Shown here: positions 35,433 through 42,799 of the stretch, piece after piece
Numbering within the stretch: position 1 is the first letter of the stretch
How the letters are laid out: every line of letters starts with the position of its first letter
Assembly (NCBI RefSeq): GCF_029767755.1
Contig: NZ_JARUQS010000001.1
Location: forward strand, 62,001-126,000
DNA from: Thiomicrorhabdus sp. zzn3
GTDB taxonomy: Bacteria; Pseudomonadota; Gammaproteobacteria; Thiomicrospirales; Thiomicrospiraceae
Length of the DNA: 64,000 bases
Direction of reading: 5' to 3'
Translations under genes and position numbers: made by a program
The notes under the pieces: generated by a model
What the model saw: only the letters and a program-made list of their open reading frames with translations
Database searches by the model: none
Told to the model about the DNA's origin: nothing

Positions 35433-35909
35433 ATGTCGTTTTGGCAAATAGAACTGGGATTGCGATGGACGCCACAGTGTTTTAAAGAGTTTTGGTTTTA
35501 TCTTGCCTTGCTGGCCGCGCCCGTGTCTTTGTGGGTCGGTTACACGCTTTATCCAGATTGGTTTTCGGCGATTGATGTCGGCTGGAAGGTGGTGGTGTTG
35601 ATGGTGGTTTGGCAGCCATTGATTGAAGAGCTGTTTTTTCGCGGTATGCTGCAAGGCAAACTTTTTCAACAGGCCTGGTTCTCGGTCAGCAGGCTGGGAA
35701 TAAGTCGCGCCAACTGGTTGGTCAGCCTGCTGTTTATGCTGACGCATTTGCTTTACCATCCTCCTGTTTGGGCCTTGGCGGTAATCTTTCCGTCACTGGT
35801 GTTTGGCTGGTTTCGTGACCGTTATCAATCCACTGTCCCCTCTATATTGCTGCATGCTTTCTATAACGTGATGTTGTTGCTGTTTTCCGCTTTCTTTTTA
35901 CGCGCCTAA
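35433..35909 (+). CDS. CPBP intramembrane protease, MrtJ-like
   Basis: 158 aa, four to five membrane helices. The glutamic protease signature PLIEELFFRG (Glu65, Glu66, Arg70) is followed by a helix with His105 (MLTHLLYH) and a last one with SILLHAFYN. This is the Abi/CPBP family. Its place directly after a protein with a JDVT-CTERM-like tail suggests it is the MrtJ-type protease that cleaves or anchors that tail. Other CPBP functions (e.g. prenyl-protein-type processing, bacteriocin immunity) are possible. ATG 35433 is chosen over a TTG four codons upstream. Confidence 0.8.
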   Translation: MSFWQIELGLRWTPQCFKEFWFYLALLAAPVSLWVGYTLYPDWFSAIDVGWKVVVLMVVWQPLIEELFFRGMLQGKLFQQAWFSVSRLGISRANWLVSLLFMLTHLLYHPPVWALAVIFPSLVFGWFRDRYQSTVPSILLHAFYNVMLLLFSAFFLRA

Positions 35910-36068
35910 GTGTCGCACAATGCGCTAGTCTTTATGGCTTAAATGGTTAATAAGGATTTGCTTATATTTGTGGATAAAAAACTCTTTCTTTAAAATGTAA
36001 AAAATTCCCATAAAATAGAAGCCGTCAAAGAGAGAGCTTTTCTCGAAACTCAAAAAAGGAAGTGACTT

Positions 36069-36734
36069 ATGAAACCTACCCTTCAAAACCTATTTACAGC
36101 AAGTGTATTCACTGCAGCGATGATGGCGGGTGCTGGAAATGTTGGTGCAAGCGACGCGGTGGAAGAGACAACCTTGGAATCGGTGGTAGAGAGTACCGCG
36201 ATTGAAGCGTTGTCGGTGGAAGAAGAGCATGGTTTGCTTTTCATGCGTGAAGAAGAGAAGTTGGCGCGCGATGTGTATCTGACCTTGTACGATATTTGGG
36301 GGTTAAGTATTTTCCAAAATATCGCCGAATCTGAACAGAAGCATACGGATGCGATTAAACTGTTGATTGAGAAATATCAGTTGGCAGATCCGGTGGTAGA
36401 CGACACGGTAGGTGTGTTTACCGACTATCATTTTGTAGAAACCTATGAAGCGTTGGTGACTAAAGGGTCACAAAGCCTTGAAGATGCGCTTCAAGTAGGA
36501 AATATGATTGAAGAGCTGGATATCAAAGACATTGCTGAGTCCATTGCCGTAGTTGAGGGGAATGATGATATTGTCGCCGTATATGAAGAGCTCATGAAAG
36601 GGTCCAGAAACCACTTGCGCTCTTTCTGGGATGTGCTGACCAAAAACGGTTTTACCTATGAACCGCAGTTTATTTCGCAAGAAGAGTTTGATGCGATCAT
36701 CAACTCGCCAATGGAAGCGACCAATTTGAAATAA
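36069..36734 (+). CDS. Exported DUF2202 ferritin-like protein
   Basis: 221 aa with a signal peptide (cleavage after GNVGAS, about residue 28). The rest is helical: FMREEEKLARDVYLTLYDIWG, ESEQKHTDAIKLLIEKY and YEELMKGSRNHLRSFWDVL give the spaced Glu and His residues of a ferritin-like four-helix bundle. DUF2202 proteins are of unknown function, and metal binding is inferred. AAAGGAAGTG precedes the ATG. A clear terminator follows, so it is a single-gene unit. Confidence 0.85.
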   Translation: MKPTLQNLFTASVFTAAMMAGAGNVGASDAVEETTLESVVESTAIEALSVEEEHGLLFMREEEKLARDVYLTLYDIWGLSIFQNIAESEQKHTDAIKLLIEKYQLADPVVDDTVGVFTDYHFVETYEALVTKGSQSLEDALQVGNMIEELDIKDIAESIAVVEGNDDIVAVYEELMKGSRNHLRSFWDVLTKNGFTYEPQFISQEEFDAIINSPMEATNLK

Positions 36735-36755
36735 GTTGAATTGGAAATGATATTG

Positions 36756-36778
36756 AAGGGGCTTTTAAGCCCCTTTTT
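36756..36778 (+). terminator. Terminator after the DUF2202 gene
   Basis: AAGGGGCTT/AAGCCCCTT, a perfect 9-bp stem with a two-base loop and a T run, 22 bp after the stop. Confidence 0.9.
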
Positions 36779-36850
36779 GCGTTTATTGCTTGGGGTTTTC
36801 GTTAATCGAGTTACAATGAAAATATTCTGTTATTGGATGAGAAGGTGAGA

Positions 36851-38356
36851 ATGGCGACGTTAAAGCTCAGAAGCATTGCAATTGATACCTACAAGGAAAA
36901 CGTGGCCTATTTGCACCGTAATTGCGAAATCTATCAGAGTGAAGGCTTTCAGGCGCTTAATAAGATCGAGGTGCATTCTCAAGAGAATGGCGAATCGGTG
37001 GTGGCGGTGCTCAATGTGGTCGACGATGACTCTATTGTGGAACCGGGACAATTGGGGTTGAGTGAACAGGTGTTTGATCAGTTCGGTCTGCCCGAGGGGG
37101 CCTCAGTGCGTATCTGTCCGGCGACGCAGCCGCACTCATTCTCATACGTGCACCGCAAGATCTCAGGTTACTCTTTGAATCACGATGAATACTTGGAAAT
37201 CATTCGCGATATCGAGGCCAATCGTTACTCCAAAATTGAGATCACTGCCTATTTGGTGGCCTGTGCCGAGAGCGGAATGGACCGTGATGAAGTGCTGTAT
37301 TTGACTCAGGCGATGGTCAAAACCGGGGAAACTCTCGATTGGGGCGAAGGACTGGTGGTGGATAAGCACTGTATTGGCGGCATTCCCGGCAATCGGACCA
37401 GCATGCTGGTGGTGCCGATTGTGGCCGAGCACGGTTTGTTGATGCCTAAAACCTCGAGCCGGGCCATCACTTCTCCGGCAGGTACAGCCGATACCATGGA
37501 GGTGTTCAGTAAAGTAGAGCTGAGCATTAAGCAGTTGCAAAAGATTGTCCGCCAGCTGCGCGGTTGTCTGGCGTGGGGCGGAACGGCCAAATTAGCGCCG
37601 GTGGATGATGTGTTAATTTCAGTGGAACGCCCTTTATCGATGGATTCGCCTGGACAGATGGTGGCGTCGATTTTGTCTAAAAAAGTGGCTGCAGGGGCCT
37701 CTCATCTGATTGTAGACATTCCGGTTGGACCGACGGCTAAAATTCGCAGTCAATCGAATGCCATGCAGTTGCGTAAGCTGTTTGAGTATGTCGGTGATCA
37801 TATGGGGTTGGAATTGGAAGTGGTGATTACCGATGGCCGTCAGCCGATTGGCCGGGGAGTGGGACCGGTTTTGGAAGCCCGCGATGTTCTGCAGGTGCTG
37901 GAAAATGATCCGATGGCTCCGCAGGATTTGCGGGAAAAAGCCCTGCAATTAGCCGGGCGTATTATTGAGTTTGATCGTGATGTCCGTGGCGGTCAAGGTT
38001 ATGCGATTGCGCGGAATATTTTGGATTCGGGACGCGCTTTAGAAAAATTTAATTCCATTGTGCTTGCTCAGGGAAAACGGCCCCAATCACTTCAGTTGGG
38101 AAATTTGAGTTATGACGTTGTAGCCGAAATGGATGGTCAGGTGACGGCGATTAACAACTTTCAGATTGCACGTATTGCCAGTGTGGCCGGTGCTCCTATG
38201 GACAAAGGAGCCGGAGTAGACCTGTATAAAAAGCTAGGTCAGAGCGTTAAAAAGGGCGAGCCGCTGTATAAAGTCTATGCCGAATTCCAATCGGATTTGA
38301 ATTTTGCCAAAGAGCTGATCGCTAAAAATACCGGGTTTACTTTGGAAAAAAGTTAG
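36851..38356 (+). CDS. Thymidine phosphorylase/AMP phosphorylase family protein
   Basis: 501 aa, the long form of the nucleoside phosphorylase II family. The core has [43 protein letters not shown] and [11 protein letters not shown]. About 85 residues precede the core, as in archaeal AMP phosphorylase, which releases ribose-1,5-bisphosphate from NMPs for RuBisCO; the short bacterial DeoA lacks that extension. Bacterial long-form members are generally annotated putative thymidine phosphorylase, and their substrate is uncertain. ATG 36851 has a good site (AAGGTGAG); the upstream TTG at 36833 is less likely. Confidence 0.83.
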   Translation: MATLKLRSIAIDTYKENVAYLHRNCEIYQSEGFQALNKIEVHSQENGESVVAVLNVVDDDSIVEPGQLGLSEQVFDQFGLPEGASVRICPATQPHSFSYVHRKISGYSLNHDEYLEIIRDIEANRYSKIEITAYLVACAESGMDRDEVLYLTQAMVKTGETLDWGEGLVVDKHCIGGIPGNRTSMLVVPIVAEHGLLMPKTSSRAITSPAGTADTMEVFSKVELSIKQLQKIVRQLRGCLAWGGTAKLAPVDDVLISVERPLSMDSPGQMVASILSKKVAAGASHLIVDIPVGPTAKIRSQSNAMQLRKLFEYVGDHMGLELEVVITDGRQPIGRGVGPVLEARDVLQVLENDPMAPQDLREKALQLAGRIIEFDRDVRGGQGYAIARNILDSGRALEKFNSIVLAQGKRPQSLQLGNLSYDVVAEMDGQVTAINNFQIARIASVAGAPMDKGAGVDLYKKLGQSVKKGEPLYKVYAEFQSDLNFAKELIAKNTGFTLEKS

Positions 38357-38403
38357 GAGGAAGGTCGGCTGAAAACCGTGAACCAAGGCTTGAAAGAGAG
38401 TAA

Positions 38404-38480
38404 TGGCGCGCCCGAGAAGATTCGAACTCCCGACACCAGCCTCCGGAGGGCTGTGCTCTATCCAGCTGAGCTACGGGCGC
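38404..38480 (-). tRNA. tRNA-Arg (anticodon CCG)
   Basis: The minus strand gives a full cloverleaf: acceptor GCGCCCG/CGGGCGC, D arm GCTCAGCTGGATAGAGC, anticodon loop CTCCGGA with anticodon CCG, T loop TTCGAAT. Discriminator G and an encoded CCA occupy 38404-38407. It reads CGG arginine codons. Confidence 0.97.
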
Positions 38481-38605
38481 TTGGTTGAAACGCCCATATT
38501 ATAAGGGGTTCGCTAGGCCATTAACAGGAAATTTTTCAGACGGCAAGCTCATTCCTTATTTTATTCATCTCGTGTGATTGGCTCCTTAAGCAGCAATATG
38601 GCTAA

Positions 38606-38679
38606 TGTATAAAAGAGTTGTTTCTTTTGTATAACCAGGTGTATAGTTATTGTATAAATTATAGTTACCTGGTTGTATC
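38606..38679. promoter_or_regulatory. Helically phased TGTATA half-sites before the SDR-photolyase operon
   Basis: TGTATA occurs at 38606, 38628, 38640 and 38651, with TGTATC at 38674: spacings of 22, 12, 11 and 23 bp, all near whole helical turns. An inverted pair AACCAGGT/ACCTGGTT frames the middle sites. TGTATA-type half-sites fit MerR-class light regulators of the LitR/CarH group, and such a regulator is encoded three genes downstream. The -10 and -35 elements probably lie within the array. Confidence 0.6.
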
Positions 38680-38684
38680 GCTTT

Positions 38685-39557
38685 ATGACTGCACAGTTCA
38701 ATATTGTCATTCTCGGTGGAACAGGCTTTGTCGGGCGTCATCTTTCTCAACGCTTGCAATCGCTTGGTTATTTGGTGAACGGTTACGGTCGTGAAGTATT
38801 TCTTTCCGAAAGCGCCTTACGGACGGCTGTTGATGGCTGTGATCTGCTGATTATGCTCGCCGGAGCCAATATCGGTAAACGTTGGACTAAAGCCTACAAG
38901 AAAGCGTTGTGGGACAGTCGTATTGGCACCAATATTCAACTGGCTGAAGTACTTAAACGTTGTCAAACCCCTCCCAAACGAATCGTTTCTGCCTCTGCGG
39001 TTGGCATCTATCCTCAAGCCTCTTGCGATGCCCCGGTCGACGAAAGTTGTCACGAGCATGATCCCGGTTTTTTGGGTCGGCTCGGTGCGGCTTGGGAGGC
39101 TGCGAGTCTGGCGTTGCAACCGCAACCGGTTATTTTTCGTTTCGGTGTTGTCCTGGGAAGGGGCGGTGCGCTGTCAAAAATGTTACCTGCTTTTAAATTG
39201 GGGCTAGGGGGGCCGGTCGCCGGCGGAGAGCAGTGTTTTTCGTGGGTTCACATAGACGATCTGGTTGAGGCATTTTTGTTTGTGATCAAGCACCCGGATA
39301 TGCTGGGAGTATACAACGTGACGTCTCCCGTTCCGGTCACGAATGCCGAATTTGGCCGGGCTCTGGCCGAAACATTAAACCGCCCGTTTTGGCTTCCGCT
39401 GCCCGGGTGGCAGTTGAAGCTGATGTTTGGTGAAGGTGCACAAGTGTTGATGCATTCCTCTGCCGTTGTCCCCTCCCGGCTACAGGAGGCGGGATTTGAG
39501 TTTACGTATTCTGATGTGCGTTTCGCGCTGCAAAATTTGATAGGCCCCTCTGAGTGA
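38685..39557 (+). CDS. TIGR01777-family SDR (YfcH-like epimerase)
   Basis: 290-aa NAD(P)-binding protein: ILGGTGFVGRHL at the N terminus, LAGANIGKRWTKAYKKALWDSRI, SASAVGIYP, RFGVVLGRGGALSKMLPAFKLGLGGPVAGG and FSWVHIDDLVEAFLFVI are all family hallmarks. The biochemical role of the family is not known. It sits 25 bp before the photolyase gene, and SDRs of this type recur in light-induced operons of proteobacteria. ATG 38685 chosen; a TTG four codons upstream is the alternative. Confidence 0.88.
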   Translation: MTAQFNIVILGGTGFVGRHLSQRLQSLGYLVNGYGREVFLSESALRTAVDGCDLLIMLAGANIGKRWTKAYKKALWDSRIGTNIQLAEVLKRCQTPPKRIVSASAVGIYPQASCDAPVDESCHEHDPGFLGRLGAAWEAASLALQPQPVIFRFGVVLGRGGALSKMLPAFKLGLGGPVAGGEQCFSWVHIDDLVEAFLFVIKHPDMLGVYNVTSPVPVTNAEFGRALAETLNRPFWLPLPGWQLKLMFGEGAQVLMHSSAVVPSRLQEAGFEFTYSDVRFALQNLIGPSE

Positions 39558-39582
39558 TTTTGATCTATGGGAAGGAAATTGA

Positions 39583-41061
39583 ATGACCCTTGGTGTTGAA
39601 AATCATCTCACGTCACGCCCTGTGACTACGCTGGTTTGGTTGCAGCGTGAGTTGCGCTTGGAGTCACTTCCGGCGTTGCAGGCGGCGTTGCAACAAGCTG
39701 ACCGGGTGATTGTGGCCTATTTTCACGATCCTGACCAAGTCATAGGGGAGGCTAATCAGGCGTGGTTGGCAGATTCTTTGTGTATTTTACAGACGGCATT
39801 GCGCGCACAAGGCGGTGAGTTATGGATGGTAGAAGGGGGTTTTAGGGACTGTTTGCGTGAAGTGGTCACGACCTACGATGTGAAAAAGGTGTTCTATTCT
39901 CATCAGCCAGGAGTCCCTTTTGCCAATATGCAGCAGCAAGCACTTGAGGTATGCCAGTCACTCGAAGTGGAATTGCGCCCGTTTTTCTCGGAATATTGGA
40001 TGTCTCCTGACGGCTTGATGAACAAGCAAGGCAAGCCCTATGCGGTGTTTACACCGTTTTATCGGACGCTTATGGCGAAATCGGTGGAGATGGAGCCGTT
40101 TGAAAATGCGATAGGCGATCTGGATAAAGCGGCTTTGGTTCCCCATAATCCAGCATGGCTGGAACTGCCGCCAACTCTGAAAGCACTTTCTGAACAGGCC
40201 TGGTCAAAAAAAGTGATGCGGCATTGGCGCGTCGGTGCAGAATCGGCGTGGGAACAGTTGGAGCGCTTTGTGGCAGAAGACTTGGCGCATTACCAAGAGG
40301 AACGCGACTTCCCCGCTAGAGAGGCGACCAGCAAACTGTCGCCGTATTTGCATTTTGGCGAGCTCTCAAGCCGGGCCGTCTGGTTCTGGTTTCAATCGCA
40401 GATTGAAGCGGGAGCGATTGGTGCCAACCAGGCCGCCCCTTGGTTGCGACAGTTAGCGTGGCGGGAGTTTGCCCGCTATCTTTTATGGCATTTTCCCTAT
40501 ACGCAACGGGAACCGTTTCAAGCCAAATTTTCCGCCATGGACTGGGCGCAGAACGAAGACACATTGGCTGCGTGGCGTCACGGGCGCACAGGTATCCCTA
40601 TCGTGGACGCCGGCATGCGCGAGCTTTGGGAGACCGGCAGCATGCATAACCGGGTGCGCATGCTGGTGGCGTCTCTATTGACTAAAAACTTAAATCAATC
40701 CTGGCAAACCGGACAGGCCTGGTTTGCGGATACTTTGGTGGATGCGGATCCGGCAAACAATGCCATGGGCTGGCAGTGGGTGGCAGGCTGTGGGGTCGAT
40801 GCATCCCCTTATTATCGCTTGTTCAATCCGCTGGTTCAGAGCCGAAAATTCGATGTGCAGGGCGATTACCTGCGGCGTTGGTTGCCGGAATTATCCGCGC
40901 TTCCCGCAAAGGCGATTCATGCGCCCTGGGAATGCGCCGAGATCTGCCGTCAGTATGGCGTTGAATTGGGGAGAGATTATCCGCACCCATTAATCGACTT
41001 AGCCGTCAGTAGAGAACAGCACATGCAGCGGTTGGAAGTGCTTAAAACAATGTCATTTTAG
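39583..41061 (+). CDS. phr: Deoxyribodipyrimidine photolyase, class I CPD type
   Basis: 492-aa light-driven repair enzyme for UV pyrimidine dimers. N-terminal antenna domain (LVWLQRELRLES...), then the FAD domain with TSKLSPYLHFGELS, LAWREFARYLL, GRTGIPIVDAGMRELWETG, MHNRVRMLVASLLTKNL, DADPANNAMGWQWVAGCG and the C-terminal RRWLPELSALP...IHAPWE. The Trp residues of the electron-transfer chain lie in these blocks. The first motif reads LQRELRL where most have FRRDLRL. It carries two copies of the CAGGCCTG repeat (40195, 40714). Likely co-transcribed with the SDR and induced by light through the LitR-like protein. Confidence 0.95.
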   Translation: MTLGVENHLTSRPVTTLVWLQRELRLESLPALQAALQQADRVIVAYFHDPDQVIGEANQAWLADSLCILQTALRAQGGELWMVEGGFRDCLREVVTTYDVKKVFYSHQPGVPFANMQQQALEVCQSLEVELRPFFSEYWMSPDGLMNKQGKPYAVFTPFYRTLMAKSVEMEPFENAIGDLDKAALVPHNPAWLELPPTLKALSEQAWSKKVMRHWRVGAESAWEQLERFVAEDLAHYQEERDFPAREATSKLSPYLHFGELSSRAVWFWFQSQIEAGAIGANQAAPWLRQLAWREFARYLLWHFPYTQREPFQAKFSAMDWAQNEDTLAAWRHGRTGIPIVDAGMRELWETGSMHNRVRMLVASLLTKNLNQSWQTGQAWFADTLVDADPANNAMGWQWVAGCGVDASPYYRLFNPLVQSRKFDVQGDYLRRWLPELSALPAKAIHAPWECAEICRQYGVELGRDYPHPLIDLAVSREQHMQRLEVLKTMSF

Positions 41062-41081
41062 TCAGCAGGGATTGGGATAAG

Positions 41082-41126
41082 AAACTTATACGTTTGTGTG
41101 CGTATTCGTTGCGCCCGTATAAGTTT
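41082..41126. promoter_or_regulatory. Inverted-repeat operator before the LitR-like gene
   Basis: AAACTTATACG (41082-41092) and CGTATAAGTTT (41116-41126) are a perfect 11-bp inverted repeat with a 23-bp spacer, 38 bp upstream of the regulator's start codon. The inner CGTATAA resembles the TGTATAA half-sites at 38606-38656. Position and symmetry suggest autoregulation. Confidence 0.65.
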
Positions 41127-41163
41127 TTGTCTAAGATATGCGCAAACCTTACAGAATCACTCT

Positions 41164-42096
41164 ATGAAAGCCGACGAACCTCTTTATCCTATTCGTGAAG
41201 TCTCCCGTCTCACCGGGGTGAATGCGATCACACTGCGTGCCTGGGAACGTCGGTATGGCCTTGTGGAGCCTGTGCGTACCCCAAGCGGACACCGTCTTTA
41301 TACCTATAAGCACATCCTAAGGCTGAAAGAAGCCTTGAAGTTAACCGAGCAAGGCGTTCCGATCAGTCGTGTTAAACGTCTGTTGGATAAGGCGGCCAAG
41401 CAACAGAGCGACGAAAAATTATCCCCTGAGAAAAAGGTGGTGCATGGCTTAGAAATGCAGTCTGAAGCTTTCTTGGAGCAGTTGCATCAAAGCAATTGGC
41501 ACGATTTGCAAAAAGCGTTAGACCGTTTGTTGAGTGATTTCCCTGAAGAGCAGGCCTGTCAGGTTCTATTGAACGTTACCCAGGGGTTGACGCAATTGTG
41601 TAGTGCTCAAAACGAAGAGCCGGTTTCTGAATCCGAGCAAACGTTCGATCCACATAATTTGTTTTCTATCTGGCATGGACTGGTTGCTCCACGCCTGTAT
41701 ACCTGGCTGCATATGCGTATCAGGCAAACCACGCTTAAGCATGAGGGAGCACCTTGCTTGTGGGTTCAGCCGGTGGCCGGAAAACACCCCGCTATTCAGG
41801 CTTTAAATTCGATTTATGCGTTACTGGTCGCGGTCGATTTTAGTCGTCAGGGCGTCTGTCCGGTTGTTGCGGATCCTCAAGAGGAGGCGTTGGACGGCAT
41901 TCCATTGAAACAGCTCGGTTGTAAGGCGTTGGTTGTGGTAGATGGTTGTGGCGTCATGGAGGAGGCGGCTTGGCTGGAGTGGACGAAACGCCATGCAACC
42001 GTTTCTTTTACTTATGTAACCGAACAACCCGTTTCAGGGGAGCTGGATCGCCAGGTGCAAGTAGAACACCGTTCATTCACTGAGCTGTTTCTCTAG
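41164..42096 (+). CDS. LitR/CarH-type MerR regulator without B12 signature
   Basis: 310 aa. Residues 8-75 are a MerR winged helix (YPIREVSRLTGVNAITLRAWERRYGLVEPVRTPSGHRLY), the exact style of CarH/LitR regulators. Residues ~100-300 keep the length and helical start of the cobalamin-binding half, but the B12-ligand motif E/DxHxxG and the W...EH motif are not found, so it should not sense light by adenosylcobalamin. Class II LitR proteins of Pseudomonas are like this and take their light signal from a short LOV protein; a LOV gene overlaps the 3' end of this one. It probably represses the SDR-phr operon in the dark. The ATG has a weak ribosome site. Confidence 0.82.
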   Translation: MKADEPLYPIREVSRLTGVNAITLRAWERRYGLVEPVRTPSGHRLYTYKHILRLKEALKLTEQGVPISRVKRLLDKAAKQQSDEKLSPEKKVVHGLEMQSEAFLEQLHQSNWHDLQKALDRLLSDFPEEQACQVLLNVTQGLTQLCSAQNEEPVSESEQTFDPHNLFSIWHGLVAPRLYTWLHMRIRQTTLKHEGAPCLWVQPVAGKHPAIQALNSIYALLVAVDFSRQGVCPVVADPQEEALDGIPLKQLGCKALVVVDGCGVMEEAAWLEWTKRHATVSFTYVTEQPVSGELDRQVQVEHRSFTELFL

Positions 42097-42522
42097 TTCT
42101 GCGATGCGTTGCTGCGCCGCTTCGAGCGCCTGTCTGAGTTTGACCTCTTCGGTCACGTCTTTTTGGATGCCAATAAAATAGGTCAGTTGATCGTGCTCAT
42201 CGTAAAACGGGGTGATGCTGAGCTCATTCCAAAAAGGGGTACCGTCTTTGCGGTAATTTTTAAGTACGGTACGGACAGGGCGACTTTCAGTAATGGCTTG
42301 ACGTATTTGATGAACGGCCTCTTTGTCTGTATCACTTCCTTGTAAAAAACGGCAGTCCTGATAGAGAGCCTCATCAAGGTGATAGCCGGTTAAACGTTCA
42401 AAAGCCGGATTGGCATAGATTAAAATCGTGTCCGGCCCTTCTTTTTCTGCAATTGTAATGCCGTCTTGGGCCTGTTCAACCAATTGCAGTAACAGCGTGT
42501 TGCGAAGCTTTAAGTCTTTCAT
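42073..42522 (-). CDS. Short LOV photoreceptor
   Basis: 149 aa: a single PAS/LOV domain (residues ~12-125) and a C-terminal coiled-coil helix. The flavin-binding core reads YQDCRFLQG with the photoactive Cys57, then NYRKDGTPFWNELSITPFYD and TYFIGIQKDVTEE, all LOV hallmarks. The canonical Asn before the Cys is Asp here, which should tune but not abolish the photocycle. There is no output domain, as in short LOV proteins of Pseudomonas. It converges on the LitR-like gene and overlaps its last 24 bp. Inferred role: blue-light sensor that relieves LitR repression. Confidence 0.88.
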   Translation of the reverse strand: MKDLKLRNTLLLQLVEQAQDGITIAEKEGPDTILIYANPAFERLTGYHLDEALYQDCRFLQGSDTDKEAVHQIRQAITESRPVRTVLKNYRKDGTPFWNELSITPFYDEHDQLTYFIGIQKDVTEEVKLRQALEAAQQRIAELEKQLSE

Positions 42523-42670
42523 TGTTTACCAGTACGTCCAGTTTAGAGCTCATCTTAGCTTTTCACTGTTTTGCTCACAAGCTTTTAAATAGCCAAGAGT
42601 GATAAAAGAAACTTATTGCAGAAGAAAAGAACCATTAATTGGTTAGCTGTTATTAACCAGATTGTTCACG

Positions 42671-42676
42671 TATAAT
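42671..42676 (+). promoter_or_regulatory. Possible -10 element of the diguanylate cyclase gene
   Basis: A perfect TATAAT lies 124 bp before the TTG start at 42800, next to an inverted repeat TGGTTA/TAACCA (42640-42645, 42654-42659). The -35 match is poor. The preceding bases make it CGTATAA, resembling the half-site in the LitR operator, so control by that regulator is conceivable. Confidence 0.35.
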
Positions 42677-42799
42677 GGCCCGCAAATTCCTGATTAAGAG
42701 TGGCTTAAATATCATTTAGTTAAAAGCCGTTCTGGCATTTACTTTAATGGGGCGTTTAAGCTATTCTCTACATGGCGCGGTGAACAGAGGCTGTATGTT

